A stretch of 64,000 nucleotides of DNA from Actinomycetes bacterium (GTDB taxonomy: Bacteria; Actinomycetota; Actinomycetes; Actinomycetales; Micrococcaceae). This document shows, one piece after another, positions 30,957 through 40,284 of this stretch; positions within the stretch are counted from its first letter, which is position 1, and each line of letters begins with the position of its first letter. Where the stretch lies: contig JAFAAV010000089.1 of NCBI GenBank assembly GCA_023426375.1, positions 1-64,000 of the forward strand, in the 5' to 3' direction. The notes beneath the pieces are model-generated. The model ran no database searches. It had not been told where the DNA came from and worked only from the letters and a program-made list of their open reading frames with translations. Both the position numbers and the translations under genes were made by a program.

Positions 30957-33900
30957 ATGACCGAAGTCGCAGTTGCCCACATGCCGGTCATCCCCTCGAT
31001 GAAGGGGCTGCAACGAAACCTCACCAACGCCATGGCCCCGGCCGCGGCGAAGGCCTCCGACCAGGTCGGCCAGACCATGGGCGCGCGCATGAGCTCGCGC
31101 CTGTCCTCCGGGTTGAAAACCGGCGTGAAGGTCGCCGGCGCTGGCGTCGCCACCGTCCTGGGAACCTCCCTGGTGAAGGGCTTCCAACGACTCTCGGCCA
31201 TTGAAAACGCAGAAGCAAAACTCACCGGCCTCGGCAACTCCGCAGCAGACACGTCCAAGATCATGGACAACGCGCTCGCCGCGGTGAAGGGCACCGCCTT
31301 CGGTATGGACGAGGCAGCCACTACGGCGGCCTCCGCGGTGGCTGCTGGTGTGAAGCCCGGTCAGGACCTCACCAAGTACTTGGGCCTGGTCGGCGACGCC
31401 GCCACGATCGCGGGCACGGACATGGGCTCGATGGGGTCGATCTTCAACAAGGTCATGACCTCCGGCAAGGTCCAGGGCGACGTGTTCGCCCAACTCTCGG
31501 ACTCTGGTATCCCGGTCGTGCAGATGCTCGCCGACTCCATGGGAATCGCAGCCGACGAAGTCTATGACCTCGGCTCGAAGGGCAAGATCAGCTCAGACGA
31601 GTTCTTGAAGGCCATGGGCTCGATGGAGGGCGCCGCACTCAAGGGCGGCGAGACCACCACCGGCGCGTGGAAGAACATGATGGCCGCGCTCTCACGCTTC
31701 GGCGCGGGCATGCTCAAGGGCATCTACCCGGCCATCGGCCCCACGTTCAACAAGATCACCGCGATGCTCGACGCCGCCGAGGCGAAGGTCACCCCTTTCG
31801 TGGCCACAATCTCGGAGAAGCTCGGCAACGCCATGAGCAACCTCGACTTCTCGTCGTGGTCCAACTTCACCAGCTCCCTGTCCACCACCTCCGGCGCGCT
31901 CGGCCGCGAATTCGGGCCCGCACTGTCCTCGGTGGGGGAGTCTCTCGGCACGCTGCGGCCGGCCATGTCCGAATTTGTCCGTCAGCTCCCGCAGATCGGC
32001 GGCTCCGTCGTCACCCTCGCCGTCAGCGGCGTGAAACTGCTGGCCGGCGCTCTCGGATTCCTCGCGGACCACTCCGACACCATCGTCCGATTCATGCCGG
32101 CCATCGTCGCCGGCTTCGTCGCATGGCGCGTGGCATCCACCGCGCTCGCGTACTCGTCTCAGAAGTTGCAGTGGGCGCAGGTTGCTATGGCTCCGGTGCT
32201 GCTCACGAATAATGCGCTGCGTCTGATCAACATCACGTTGGAGAACCGTCAGACCCGCGCCCGTATTGCCAATACGGCGGCTACGTCGACGAATACCACG
32301 GCCACGGCTGCGAATAATACGGCTCAGAACATGGGCGTATTTGCTCGTATCCGGGCTGTGGCGGCGACGGTGGCCCACCGTGTGGCTGTGGTTGCCTCTG
32401 CGATCGCTACGCGGACTGCAGCGGCCGCACAGTGGCTGTTCAACGCCGCGCTGTCAGCTAATCCGATCGGGCTTGTGATCTTGGCGATCACTGCTCTGGT
32501 GGCGGGACTGGTATGGTTCTTCACCCAGACCCAGCTCGGGCAGCAGATCTGGTCAACGGTGTGGACCGCGATCAAGACCATCGTGGCCGGTGTCGTGGCC
32601 TGGTTCCAGACCGTGGTGCTGCCGATGCTGTCCGCTGCCGTGTCCGCGATCGGTGCCGCGTTCCAGTGGCTCTACGCCAATGTGATCCTTCCAGTCTGGA
32701 ACGGGATCAAGGTTGCCGTGGCCATCGTGATAGCGGTGGTCATGACGATCATCCAGGGCCTGGTCTGGTTCGTGCGTAGCGTCCTGGGCCCGGCGTTCAC
32801 TTGGCTCTATGTCAACATCATCGTGCCGGTGTGGAACGGGATCCGGAACGCGATCTCCGCCGCGTGGAACTTCATCCGCGACGTGATCCTGGTTCCGCTG
32901 ATTGGCTTCGTGCGTGGCACACTGACCGCCGCATGGACCTGGTTGCGCACCATCGTGGCCGCCGTGTGGGGCGCGATCCGCGGCGCGATAACGGCGGCGT
33001 GGAATTGGATCCGCAACGCGGTCCTGGTTCCGCTGATTGGCTTCGTCCGTGGCGTGCTCACCAATGCGTGGATCGGGCTGCGAATCCTGATCAACGCCGT
33101 GTGGTCTGTGATTCGGGCCGTGATCTCGTCCGCGTGGAACTGGATCCGCGGCGTCGTCCTGAATCCGCTGATCGGGTTCCTGAAAGGCCCCCTGGCGGGT
33201 GCGTGGAACTGGCTGCGTGGTCTGATCGAGCGTGTTTGGAGCGGGATCAAGTCCGCTGTCAGCGGCGCGTGGAACTGGGTCCGCGGCAACGTACTCGACC
33301 CGATGATCAACTTCGTCCGTAACAACGTGGTTTCCGCGTGGGAGACGGCGAAGTCTGGTATCGAGACGGCCTGGAACAAGATCAAGTCGATTGTGTCGAA
33401 GCCCGTTGATTTCGTGGTCAACACTGTCATCAACGATGGGTTCATCAAGAACTTCAACAAGATCGCTGAGAAGTTCAAGATCGACAAGATCCCCGAGGTC
33501 TCCTTCCGCGGCTTCCGCACGGGTGGTTACACCGGCGACAAGTACCGCAAGGACGAAGTCGCCGGCCTGGTCCACGGCCAGGAAGAAGTGATCCGGGCGG
33601 AATCCACTCGTGACATCGAGCGGGCCGCACCCGGTTTCCTGGATCGCCTGAACAAGTACGGTGCATCCGCGCTGCCGACCTTCGGTCACGATGGTCACGC
33701 AGCGCATGGTGGCCTTGCTGCTGGCGGGCCTGGTGGGCCGGGCACGTACCTGTGGGGGCCGTTGCAGAACGCGATCTACCGAACGGGTATCGCGCACCTC
33801 AACGGTGGCGCATCCGGATACAACATCGGGGCCATGGCCAGGGCCTGGAACAACATGTCCAACCTCAAGGTCAAGCACGGTTCCGGTCAGAACCAGATCA

Positions 33901-34694
33901 CCGTCGGACCCGGCGCACCCGCAGGAACCTGGGGCTACGCCTGGACCAACGGCACGATCCGGCTCAACACCGGCATCCCCGGTGGCATGAAGACCGGCAC
34001 CGGCGCGCATGAGGTCGGTCACGTTCTCGGACTCGACCACGCCGGAACGAACTCGATTATGCACCCCATGATGCGCGGACCCCTGTGGCCCTCCGCCTAC
34101 GACCGTTCCACGATCCAACGGATCTACGGCGGCGCAGGCAAGGGCAACCCACCCGAAGGCGGCGGGGACTCCGGACCCTCCATCAGCGACATCGCATCCT
34201 CCATCTGGGACAAGCTCAAGGGCATCGTCAACTTCGACAGCCTCCTGGGCCGCATCCCCGGCGGAGGGTTCGCCACCGACCTGATGAAGGGCGCAGCGAA
34301 AACCGTGTGGGACGGGTTCAAGGGCTTCGTGTCCAAAACCATCACCGACGCCGCAGACAAGATCATCCCTGACTGGGCCGACGGCCTACTCGGCAAGATC
34401 TTCGGCGCCGGAGCCCGCCCCGCCATCGACGGCGTGTGGGACAGCCCCGTGGGAAGCATCCAGTCACTACGACCGGGTGTGAACACGATCTACAACGGCA
34501 CCGGCAGCTCGGAGTACTTCCAACGAGTCGCACCCATGGCCGCATCAGCGGACCGTGTCGGCACCGTGGAACTGTCCGCCACTGACCGTGCCCTGCTACG
34601 CGCCGTCGCTGACCGTGACGTCCAACTGTCCGTGGACGGCCGGGAACTGCACACCACCGTGAAGAAGCTAAACGCGAAGTTTGGAGGACGTTGA
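30957..34694 (+). CDS. tape measure protein with embedded M10-like metalloprotease motif
   Basis: A 1245-residue tape measure that sets tail length and enters the host at infection. Residues 1-~330 are helical and Ala/Gly/Met-rich. Hydrophobic helices follow at ~460-600. Tandem Trp-rich repeats (AWNWIRNAVLVPLIGFVRG-like, roughly 47 residues each) occupy ~630-800. Unusually, residues 1018-1028 read HEVGHVLGLDH, the HExxHxxGxxH zinc site of matrixin-type peptidases, followed by a Met-turn-like SIMHPMM (1033-1039). GGAGGGG precedes the ATG. A peptidase domain in the tape measure could cut cell-wall peptides or process the protein; not demonstrated. Confidence 0.93.
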   Translation: MTEVAVAHMPVIPSMKGLQRNLTNAMAPAAAKASDQVGQTMGARMSSRLSSGLKTGVKVAGAGVATVLGTSLVKGFQRLSAIENAEAKLTGLGNSAADTSKIMDNALAAVKGTAFGMDEAATTAASAVAAGVKPGQDLTKYLGLVGDAATIAGTDMGSMGSIFNKVMTSGKVQGDVFAQLSDSGIPVVQMLADSMGIAADEVYDLGSKGKISSDEFLKAMGSMEGAALKGGETTTGAWKNMMAALSRFGAGMLKGIYPAIGPTFNKITAMLDAAEAKVTPFVATISEKLGNAMSNLDFSSWSNFTSSLSTTSGALGREFGPALSSVGESLGTLRPAMSEFVRQLPQIGGSVVTLAVSGVKLLAGALGFLADHSDTIVRFMPAIVAGFVAWRVASTALAYSSQKLQWAQVAMAPVLLTNNALRLINITLENRQTRARIANTAATSTNTTATAANNTAQNMGVFARIRAVAATVAHRVAVVASAIATRTAAAAQWLFNAALSANPIGLVILAITALVAGLVWFFTQTQLGQQIWSTVWTAIKTIVAGVVAWFQTVVLPMLSAAVSAIGAAFQWLYANVILPVWNGIKVAVAIVIAVVMTIIQGLVWFVRSVLGPAFTWLYVNIIVPVWNGIRNAISAAWNFIRDVILVPLIGFVRGTLTAAWTWLRTIVAAVWGAIRGAITAAWNWIRNAVLVPLIGFVRGVLTNAWIGLRILINAVWSVIRAVISSAWNWIRGVVLNPLIGFLKGPLAGAWNWLRGLIERVWSGIKSAVSGAWNWVRGNVLDPMINFVRNNVVSAWETAKSGIETAWNKIKSIVSKPVDFVVNTVINDGFIKNFNKIAEKFKIDKIPEVSFRGFRTGGYTGDKYRKDEVAGLVHGQEEVIRAESTRDIERAAPGFLDRLNKYGASALPTFGHDGHAAHGGLAAGGPGGPGTYLWGPLQNAIYRTGIAHLNGGASGYNIGAMARAWNNMSNLKVKHGSGQNQITVGPGAPAGTWGYAWTNGTIRLNTGIPGGMKTGTGAHEVGHVLGLDHAGTNSIMHPMMRGPLWPSAYDRSTIQRIYGGAGKGNPPEGGGDSGPSISDIASSIWDKLKGIVNFDSLLGRIPGGGFATDLMKGAAKTVWDGFKGFVSKTITDAADKIIPDWADGLLGKIFGAGARPAIDGVWDSPVGSIQSLRPGVNTIYNGTGSSEYFQRVAPMAASADRVGTVELSATDRALLRAVADRDVQLSVDGRELHTTVKKLNAKFGGR

Positions 34695-35509
34695 TGAGCG
34701 CATGGCTGGGACCTGTGGGCGGTCTCATTGAGTTCGTGCATTACCAAGGCGCGGTGAAGACGAAGCATGACCGAGAGGTCACGCTTCAGACGACCATCGG
34801 TGGCGGGAGATTCGCACTCACCGCCCCCGCCACTAACCTGCGCTCATGGGCGGTGTCCACGGAGGGGATTGACTCATCACAGTGGGCTGCCTTCGACGCC
34901 CTGCGCTCGGGTGCATACGGCGACAGGAACTACTTTCTATCTCCACTGGCACAGGTCACGAACCTGATTACGCCCGCGAAGTCCATGCCAGGGATGGGTG
35001 GGGAAACGGCGGGGGTAAATGGTGATGCACTCGCGGGCGGTCTGATGTTTACCCCGGAGGGCATACGTGTCCCGTCGATGATCTCCGGTGGCGGAGCCGC
35101 TTACCTTCGGGTGGACGTACCAGTGCGCCCAGGTACGCAAGTCACCGGGAGCGTGTATGTCGCAGGCAGTGGCGTGCAAGTTCGCTCTTGGTGGGTCGAT
35201 GCCGCGCTCAAGCACGTATCCGTATCGTCTTGGCCAGTGGTGACCTCAACCGAACTCACTCGCGCCGCCAATACCACCACGGTGCCAGAGGACGCACACG
35301 CCGTGTACATCACTGTCACCGGAGCTACCGCCATAGCAGCTCCTGCGGTGACTTGGACAGACACCGCCCGCCCTTGGACAGTCGGCCGTGGGTGCGACAA
35401 CGCGATTATCAGCGATGTCAGTGAATCTGAGGTGCTCGCGGGACGGTGGAACAACCAACAAGCCGCAGACTTTGACTTCACAGTGACGGAGGTGGGAGCT
35501 GGTGCGTAG
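34694..35509 (+). CDS. distal tail/minor tail protein
   Basis: A 271-residue protein. Residues ~1-90 (GGLIEFVHYQGAVKTKHDRE, SSQWAAFDALRSGAYGDRNY) resemble distal tail proteins; the rest is a beta-rich, carbohydrate-binding-like domain (GGGAAYLRVDVPVRPGTQVT). It follows the tape measure and precedes the hub protein, the standard Dit position. ATG 34694 overlaps the tape measure stop; GGAGG is 6 nt upstream. Confidence 0.8.
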   Translation: MSAWLGPVGGLIEFVHYQGAVKTKHDREVTLQTTIGGGRFALTAPATNLRSWAVSTEGIDSSQWAAFDALRSGAYGDRNYFLSPLAQVTNLITPAKSMPGMGGETAGVNGDALAGGLMFTPEGIRVPSMISGGGAAYLRVDVPVRPGTQVTGSVYVAGSGVQVRSWWVDAALKHVSVSSWPVVTSTELTRAANTTTVPEDAHAVYITVTGATAIAAPAVTWTDTARPWTVGRGCDNAIISDVSESEVLAGRWNNQQAADFDFTVTEVGAGA

Positions 35510-37829
35510 CATCCCTGGGTGGCCCGAAACGGCTGATGTCGTGACCGTGAGCGCGCGGGCTACTGTCGCTGGCCGAACAGTTGAGGTCGTGGACATATCC
35601 ACGACCCGTGAACTTCCCCGAGCGTTGCCGGGTCAGGTGACTATGGCCGGTGGCATCACCGCCGCTACCGGATCTATGACGATCGCCCCGCCTAAAGACA
35701 ACCCCGTGAGTGGGCGCGTCCAGACCCCATGGACGGACACCACCTACCCAGCCCGGGGAGATCGCGTGGAGATCTGGGCCGTGCACAACGGCGTCGAAGC
35801 AAAGATATTCACAGGCCGCGTGGACGATGTGAAAGGCGGGGTAGACACCCTCGAGGTGACCTTGGGCCTCGTTGATGACTACGACGCCCTGGGCCAGGAA
35901 ATTCAACACACAGCGCTCGCACGGATGATGCCGCCCCTGTCCACCACGGGTGACGGTTATCAGCGCATGACGGGCTTGCTTTCTCCTTGGGTGACGAGCA
36001 TGGCCGCAAGGCAAGCCGGTTTCTGCTCGACCCCGCCGATGGACGCCTACTGTCTAGTGTCCGCGCCGCTGCAGGGCTCCACATGGCCCGAGCGGGGGGT
36101 CCTCAGGGACTCTTACCGGCATTCGGATGTGGGCGAATGGTCAAAGTACCATCCGGGAGCGACGACCGAGCCGGACGGCTGGTTGTCGATGACGCAGCTC
36201 ATCGCGAAGTACGAGCCGGACCCGTACAACACCCCGTACAACTCAGGGATCACTTCTGCCCGTCCTTTGTCGATCACGATGATGGCCGGCCGTTGGCAGT
36301 CCACATCCTCTTACGTGGCCGCACGATGGGACACTGGCCATACTCTGCGAATCGCTTGCGCAGGAAACCGCGACCTATCAGCTCAATACATGGCACCTGA
36401 CGGGACAGTGCGAACTGTCGCGTTCATGTCCTCGTCCACGGCGGGGGATTGGTCGATCGCCACCGCACAGTGGGAGCTGTTCGGGACTGGATCGCTGAAA
36501 GTCACACTGTACACCGATACCGGAAAAACGGCTGAGGGAACGATCACTGCTCCGATGGGGTCCAAGACTAAGCCGATTTTCCAAGTATGGGTATACGCGC
36601 CTTCAGGGAATTACATCGCCGGCGCGCAGGTCTCATTCACGAGCTTGCCCGCAGCGACCCGCTTTCGACGCTCGGCATCTATCCAACCCGCGAAGCCATT
36701 GCGGAACTTGAACCTAGTTCCCGCCCTGGCCATGACACCAGCAGCAGAAATCCTCAATGCCCAAGCCGAAGCGGAACTCGCCGCGCTATGGGTCGATGAA
36801 GATGGGGTCTTGCAATACCGAGACACGCCCACCCTGCTCGGCGCACCAGTGACGAGAACATTCACATCTGCCCGCGATGTCATAGGCCTGTCCTGGTCAA
36901 CGAACTCCCAAGACGTGCGCCGCAAGGTGACTGTCAAATACCGTTCCGCCGCGGTTTCTATCGCGCGGCGCTCACGGATCACTGTGTACGAGGGACAGAA
37001 GAGCGAGCTGGCTGTGGGGGAGGACTCGGACATATGGATCGATGTCCCGGACGATGAGGAATGGATACAAGCCGACTCCACCCCACGCACCGTTTATGGG
37101 GACTACAACGCGTCTCTCATGAACTCGGGTGAGGGCTCGTTCATCGGGTTCACGGGTCTGACGAAAGATGGCGATGAAATCCCCATCCTGGACGGTACAA
37201 AAGCGGTGTATACGCTCTCGTTCAATCTCGTGGGGCGCCGTGGGTATCGGGCAATCATAGGGATCGCGCAATTACCCTCCAACGCTGATCGTGTGACCAC
37301 TCAGACGCGTACGGAAGATGCGACATCGCTGAAGAAGGCATACCGAGGTATCGGCCTCCCGCTGATTCGTGCCATGGGTAAGGGAACTTGGGCTGATCAG
37401 GAAGCTACTCCGGGTGTGACCGGCCCGTCCTGGGCCACCGACCTGTCGCACGATGCAGGATGGTTCGTCCAGGACCAGGTGGTGGCGTCCTCACTCGCGC
37501 AAACGATCGCGGAGCAAACGAAAGCGCCGTACCCATTGCTTGATGATCTGCCGGTGCGCCCGGATCCCCGTGTGCAGCTTGGGGACAAGGTCCGTGTCCA
37601 GGATCCGCACCGCACTGGCCTGTCATTGCTGGGTGTGGTGTGTGGGATCGATCAGTCAATTGGCGCGGGCTCGCATGAGATGAAGCTGTCCTTGATTGTG
37701 ACCACGGTCCAGCACGCGTATGTGACTCTCGGCGAATTCGACTCTTTCTACCGCAGCCTGGGTCAGGTTGACGAAACGTTTAAACAGGAAACCTTGGCGA
37801 GCCGCGACAACTCGCCGCTGAGAAAGTAG
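35502..37829 (+). CDS. minor tail protein, tail-hub (Tal-like)
   Basis: A 775-residue protein starting at GTG 35502, overlapping the previous gene by 8 nt. The N-terminal part contains hub-like strands (RGDRVEIWAVHNGVEAKIFT); the middle includes a carbohydrate-module-like insertion (~210-390); the C-terminal part returns to the hub fold (VQLGDKVRVQDPHRTGLSLL). It likely forms the tail tip baseplate hub. No endopeptidase motif seen. Confidence 0.82.
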   Translation: MRSIPGWPETADVVTVSARATVAGRTVEVVDISTTRELPRALPGQVTMAGGITAATGSMTIAPPKDNPVSGRVQTPWTDTTYPARGDRVEIWAVHNGVEAKIFTGRVDDVKGGVDTLEVTLGLVDDYDALGQEIQHTALARMMPPLSTTGDGYQRMTGLLSPWVTSMAARQAGFCSTPPMDAYCLVSAPLQGSTWPERGVLRDSYRHSDVGEWSKYHPGATTEPDGWLSMTQLIAKYEPDPYNTPYNSGITSARPLSITMMAGRWQSTSSYVAARWDTGHTLRIACAGNRDLSAQYMAPDGTVRTVAFMSSSTAGDWSIATAQWELFGTGSLKVTLYTDTGKTAEGTITAPMGSKTKPIFQVWVYAPSGNYIAGAQVSFTSLPAATRFRRSASIQPAKPLRNLNLVPALAMTPAAEILNAQAEAELAALWVDEDGVLQYRDTPTLLGAPVTRTFTSARDVIGLSWSTNSQDVRRKVTVKYRSAAVSIARRSRITVYEGQKSELAVGEDSDIWIDVPDDEEWIQADSTPRTVYGDYNASLMNSGEGSFIGFTGLTKDGDEIPILDGTKAVYTLSFNLVGRRGYRAIIGIAQLPSNADRVTTQTRTEDATSLKKAYRGIGLPLIRAMGKGTWADQEATPGVTGPSWATDLSHDAGWFVQDQVVASSLAQTIAEQTKAPYPLLDDLPVRPDPRVQLGDKVRVQDPHRTGLSLLGVVCGIDQSIGAGSHEMKLSLIVTTVQHAYVTLGEFDSFYRSLGQVDETFKQETLASRDNSPLRK

Positions 37830-37838
37830 GAACTATAA

Positions 37839-39338
37839 ATGCCGGAGTTCACCCCACTCAAAATCAGTTACCCGACCCCCGATGATCTGCATCCTTCTGC
37901 AAATTGGTGGAAGGCGCTGGCTGTGTCCGCGGACAACGCAATGACTGCGCTGTTCAACAAAGCGAAGGATGAGGCTTCTTGGATTAAGCCTCCCCTGACG
38001 AGTGGTAGTGATCTGGACTCATTAGTGGATCCTGGCCTGTACCCCATGTTGGGAGGGCAGACTGCCGCGAGTATCGGTATCCCCGTCCCCAACGTAACTC
38101 CCGGCTGGCTGGAAGTTATGCACGGGTACAACTCGATTCATATTGTCCAGCGATTCAAGTCCGTTGGCGGCGGCAATGACATGCGTCGTTTCATGTGGAA
38201 TGGCGTGTGGCGGGCATGGGAACAATTGAGCGCAGAAACCTCGCCTGCGTGGCTGAAGTCGCCGCCGCTGTCAGGTTCTAGTGATCTGAACTCACTGGTC
38301 GAGCCGGGTGTGTATCCGATGCTAGGAGCGCAAACCCCCGCGAACATCGGGATTCCGGTGCCTGCTACAACGCCCGGCTGGTTGGAAGTCATGCACGGGT
38401 ACAACTCGAAGTACATTGTTCAGCGATTCCGGTCAGTTGGCGGCGGCAATGACATGCGTCGTTTCATGTGGGACGGCGTGTGGAGGTCCTGGGAAACCGA
38501 CGGAGCGGCTGCCCCGCTACCGGCCGGGGGAGGGGGCACAGGACTCCAAGCGCGTCTCACACCGGAGATCACCGGCGAATGGGCCACCCGCGAACAGTGG
38601 GCTGAGTATCTTGAAGCGTTCTCCACTCACCTCGAAGTGGAGCTGTTGACCATCGGCACGTCGGTGAGGGGCAGGGATATTCCGGCGATTCGGATTGGTG
38701 ATCCTACGAAACCTGCCTTCTTGGCTGTTGGTGGACAACACCCGAATGAGCCTTCGAACCCTCACGGCACGCTGGTGTGGGCACGGCAACTACTCGAAGC
38801 TGACACAACGATTCTCATGGACATGTGCATCCTCATCGTCCCGTGCCTGAACATGGACGGCTGGCTGGCACAGCGCAACAACGGGAACAACGTTGACATC
38901 AACCGTGACTGGCTCGACTTCTCCCAGCCGGAGACTATCGCTCTACGCGACTTCGTGGCTCAGCACAATGTCGTCGGAGCGGTGGACGGTCACAGCTTCG
39001 GGTATCCCCGACAGGTGAGCTTGAAGATTCCCTCGGAAGGCTCCGTCGATGTGCTCGAAAAGTCTCAGGGGCTGTATGACGCTGTGTGGGCGGAGATGGA
39101 GAAGCGCGGCCATGAGGTGCGCGAGTACGGGCCGCCTGCGCCGATCACTACCCTTCGTGACGGTCTGGCACGGATGGGAGTGCCCGCGATTCTGTTGGAG
39201 GTGCCCTCCCGCAGCGAGGGCACGCCTATTGCTGATCGTCCGAACGCTGGGTGGCAGCTCAAGGTATCGGCTCAGTGCATGGACGCGGCCGCGCATAAGG
39301 CCTGGGAATGGGTCAAGGCCACCCCGCCCACCGCATGA
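37839..39338 (+). CDS. tail fibre with two knob repeats and an M14 carboxypeptidase domain
   Basis: A 499-residue protein. Residues ~1-45 are a tail-attachment segment. Two near-identical pyocin-knob-like repeats follow (~48-128 and ~138-219; YNS-IVQRF-SVGGGNDMRRFMW). After a Gly-rich hinge (~228-236), residues ~260-495 are an M14-family zinc carboxypeptidase: H301 and E304 (GGQHPNEPS), N355-R356 (VDINRDW), H385 (DGHSFG) and catalytic E454 (AILLEVPS). All key residues are present. It probably binds the surface and trims a peptide, such as a peptidoglycan stem, at adsorption. Confidence 0.9.
   Translation: MPEFTPLKISYPTPDDLHPSANWWKALAVSADNAMTALFNKAKDEASWIKPPLTSGSDLDSLVDPGLYPMLGGQTAASIGIPVPNVTPGWLEVMHGYNSIHIVQRFKSVGGGNDMRRFMWNGVWRAWEQLSAETSPAWLKSPPLSGSSDLNSLVEPGVYPMLGAQTPANIGIPVPATTPGWLEVMHGYNSKYIVQRFRSVGGGNDMRRFMWDGVWRSWETDGAAAPLPAGGGGTGLQARLTPEITGEWATREQWAEYLEAFSTHLEVELLTIGTSVRGRDIPAIRIGDPTKPAFLAVGGQHPNEPSNPHGTLVWARQLLEADTTILMDMCILIVPCLNMDGWLAQRNNGNNVDINRDWLDFSQPETIALRDFVAQHNVVGAVDGHSFGYPRQVSLKIPSEGSVDVLEKSQGLYDAVWAEMEKRGHEVREYGPPAPITTLRDGLARMGVPAILLEVPSRSEGTPIADRPNAGWQLKVSAQCMDAAAHKAWEWVKATPPTA
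38163..38471 (+). repeat. 36-bp exact direct repeat within the tail fibre gene
   Basis: Identical 36-nt copies at 38163-38198 and 38436-38471, offset by exactly 273 nt (91 codons), within two longer diverged repeats. The spacing keeps frame, so recombination could delete or add one knob unit without breaking the protein. Confidence 0.85.
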
Positions 39339-39393
39339 CCCCAACCACAGGAACACCTCATCTGCAGTCGTGGTCAAGTACTAGGAGGCCCCC

Positions 39394-39837
39394 ATGCCGC
39401 ACAGGCTGATCAAAACCATTGACGGCCCCCGCGGGGATTTCCTCCTGGCTGGTGGTCTCGTCTTCACAGCTATCGGATACTCCTACGTATCGACCACCAC
39501 ACCTGGCCGTGAGGCCGGGTTCGTATGGCTACCCACACACCTAGACTCTGACGAGCTCGGCTGGGTATGGGTGGTGGTCGGGCTGTTCACCGTGACCGTG
39601 GCCCTGATATCAGCGCGGTTCAAGAAGCTCGAGGCGCTCGCGTTCATGGTATTGGTCGTACCCCCGACGCTGTGGGCGCTGATCTTTATCGGAGCGTGGC
39701 TCCTGGGCGCCCACCCCAACGGGTGGGTGTCCGCGATCTCGTACTCGTTGATGGCTTGGTGGGTGCTGATCGCCTCGGACTGGCCAAACCCGCCATGCCC
39801 GCCAGAACGTAAGGCTGAGGGAGGGCAGCGTGGGTGA
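39394..39837 (+). CDS. multi-pass membrane protein of the lysis region
   Basis: A 147-residue protein with about four hydrophobic segments (~16-33, ~55-74, ~82-104 and ~110-127) and a Pro-rich cytoplasmic tail. AGGAGG precedes the ATG. It lies between the fibre and endolysin genes, so a holin or lysis-timing role is possible, but no family is recognised. Confidence 0.65.
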   Translation: MPHRLIKTIDGPRGDFLLAGGLVFTAIGYSYVSTTTPGREAGFVWLPTHLDSDELGWVWVVVGLFTVTVALISARFKKLEALAFMVLVVPPTLWALIFIGAWLLGAHPNGWVSAISYSLMAWWVLIASDWPNPPCPPERKAEGGQRG

Positions 39838-40216
39838 ATACGCAGGGGAGATCATCACTGGGCTGATGGTGTTCCTAGGCGGTCTGGCTACTGCCTGGGT
39901 CACGTACAAGGTAGGCACGAACTCGACCCGACAAGAATCGAATAAGGCGAAGCTCGAACACGAACTGGGCCTGATCGACCGGTACGAAAAAGCCCTGGAA
40001 ACCACGGACAAACGACTGTCGAAACAGATCGATGAGCTACGCGCCGAAGTCCGGGCACTGCGTCAAGAGCTGCACTCCGAACAGTCCGCGAAGCACACCG
40101 CCGAACGGCAACGAGACGCGGCCATCGACCACGCACGCGAACTCCGCGAAGCATGGCCAGGCTCCACCACAGTCCCCGCACCCCCCGAAATCATCAGGGA
40201 CTTCCTCAGCATCTAA
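39830..40216 (+). CDS. membrane-anchored coiled-coil protein of the lysis region
   Basis: A 128-residue protein starting at GTG 39830. One N-terminal transmembrane helix (~8-26, ITGLMVFLGGLATAWVTYKV) is followed by a long coiled coil (~35-110). This layout resembles small phage spanin- or holin-associated proteins. It overlaps the upstream gene by 8 nt. GGAGGG lies just before the start. Confidence 0.65.
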   Translation: MGEYAGEIITGLMVFLGGLATAWVTYKVGTNSTRQESNKAKLEHELGLIDRYEKALETTDKRLSKQIDELRAEVRALRQELHSEQSAKHTAERQRDAAIDHARELREAWPGSTTVPAPPEIIRDFLSI

Positions 40217-40284
40217 CCAACAAGCCACCCCCACACGGGTGGCTCTATTCATGCCCGCGCTCGCGGGAGGAAGGGCGGTGGGCG

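Noticed and set aside
32553..34118. A 521-codon minus-strand frame opposite the tape measure
   Set aside because: It is the antisense of Trp-repeat coding DNA; Asp/His/Arg-rich with no domain.
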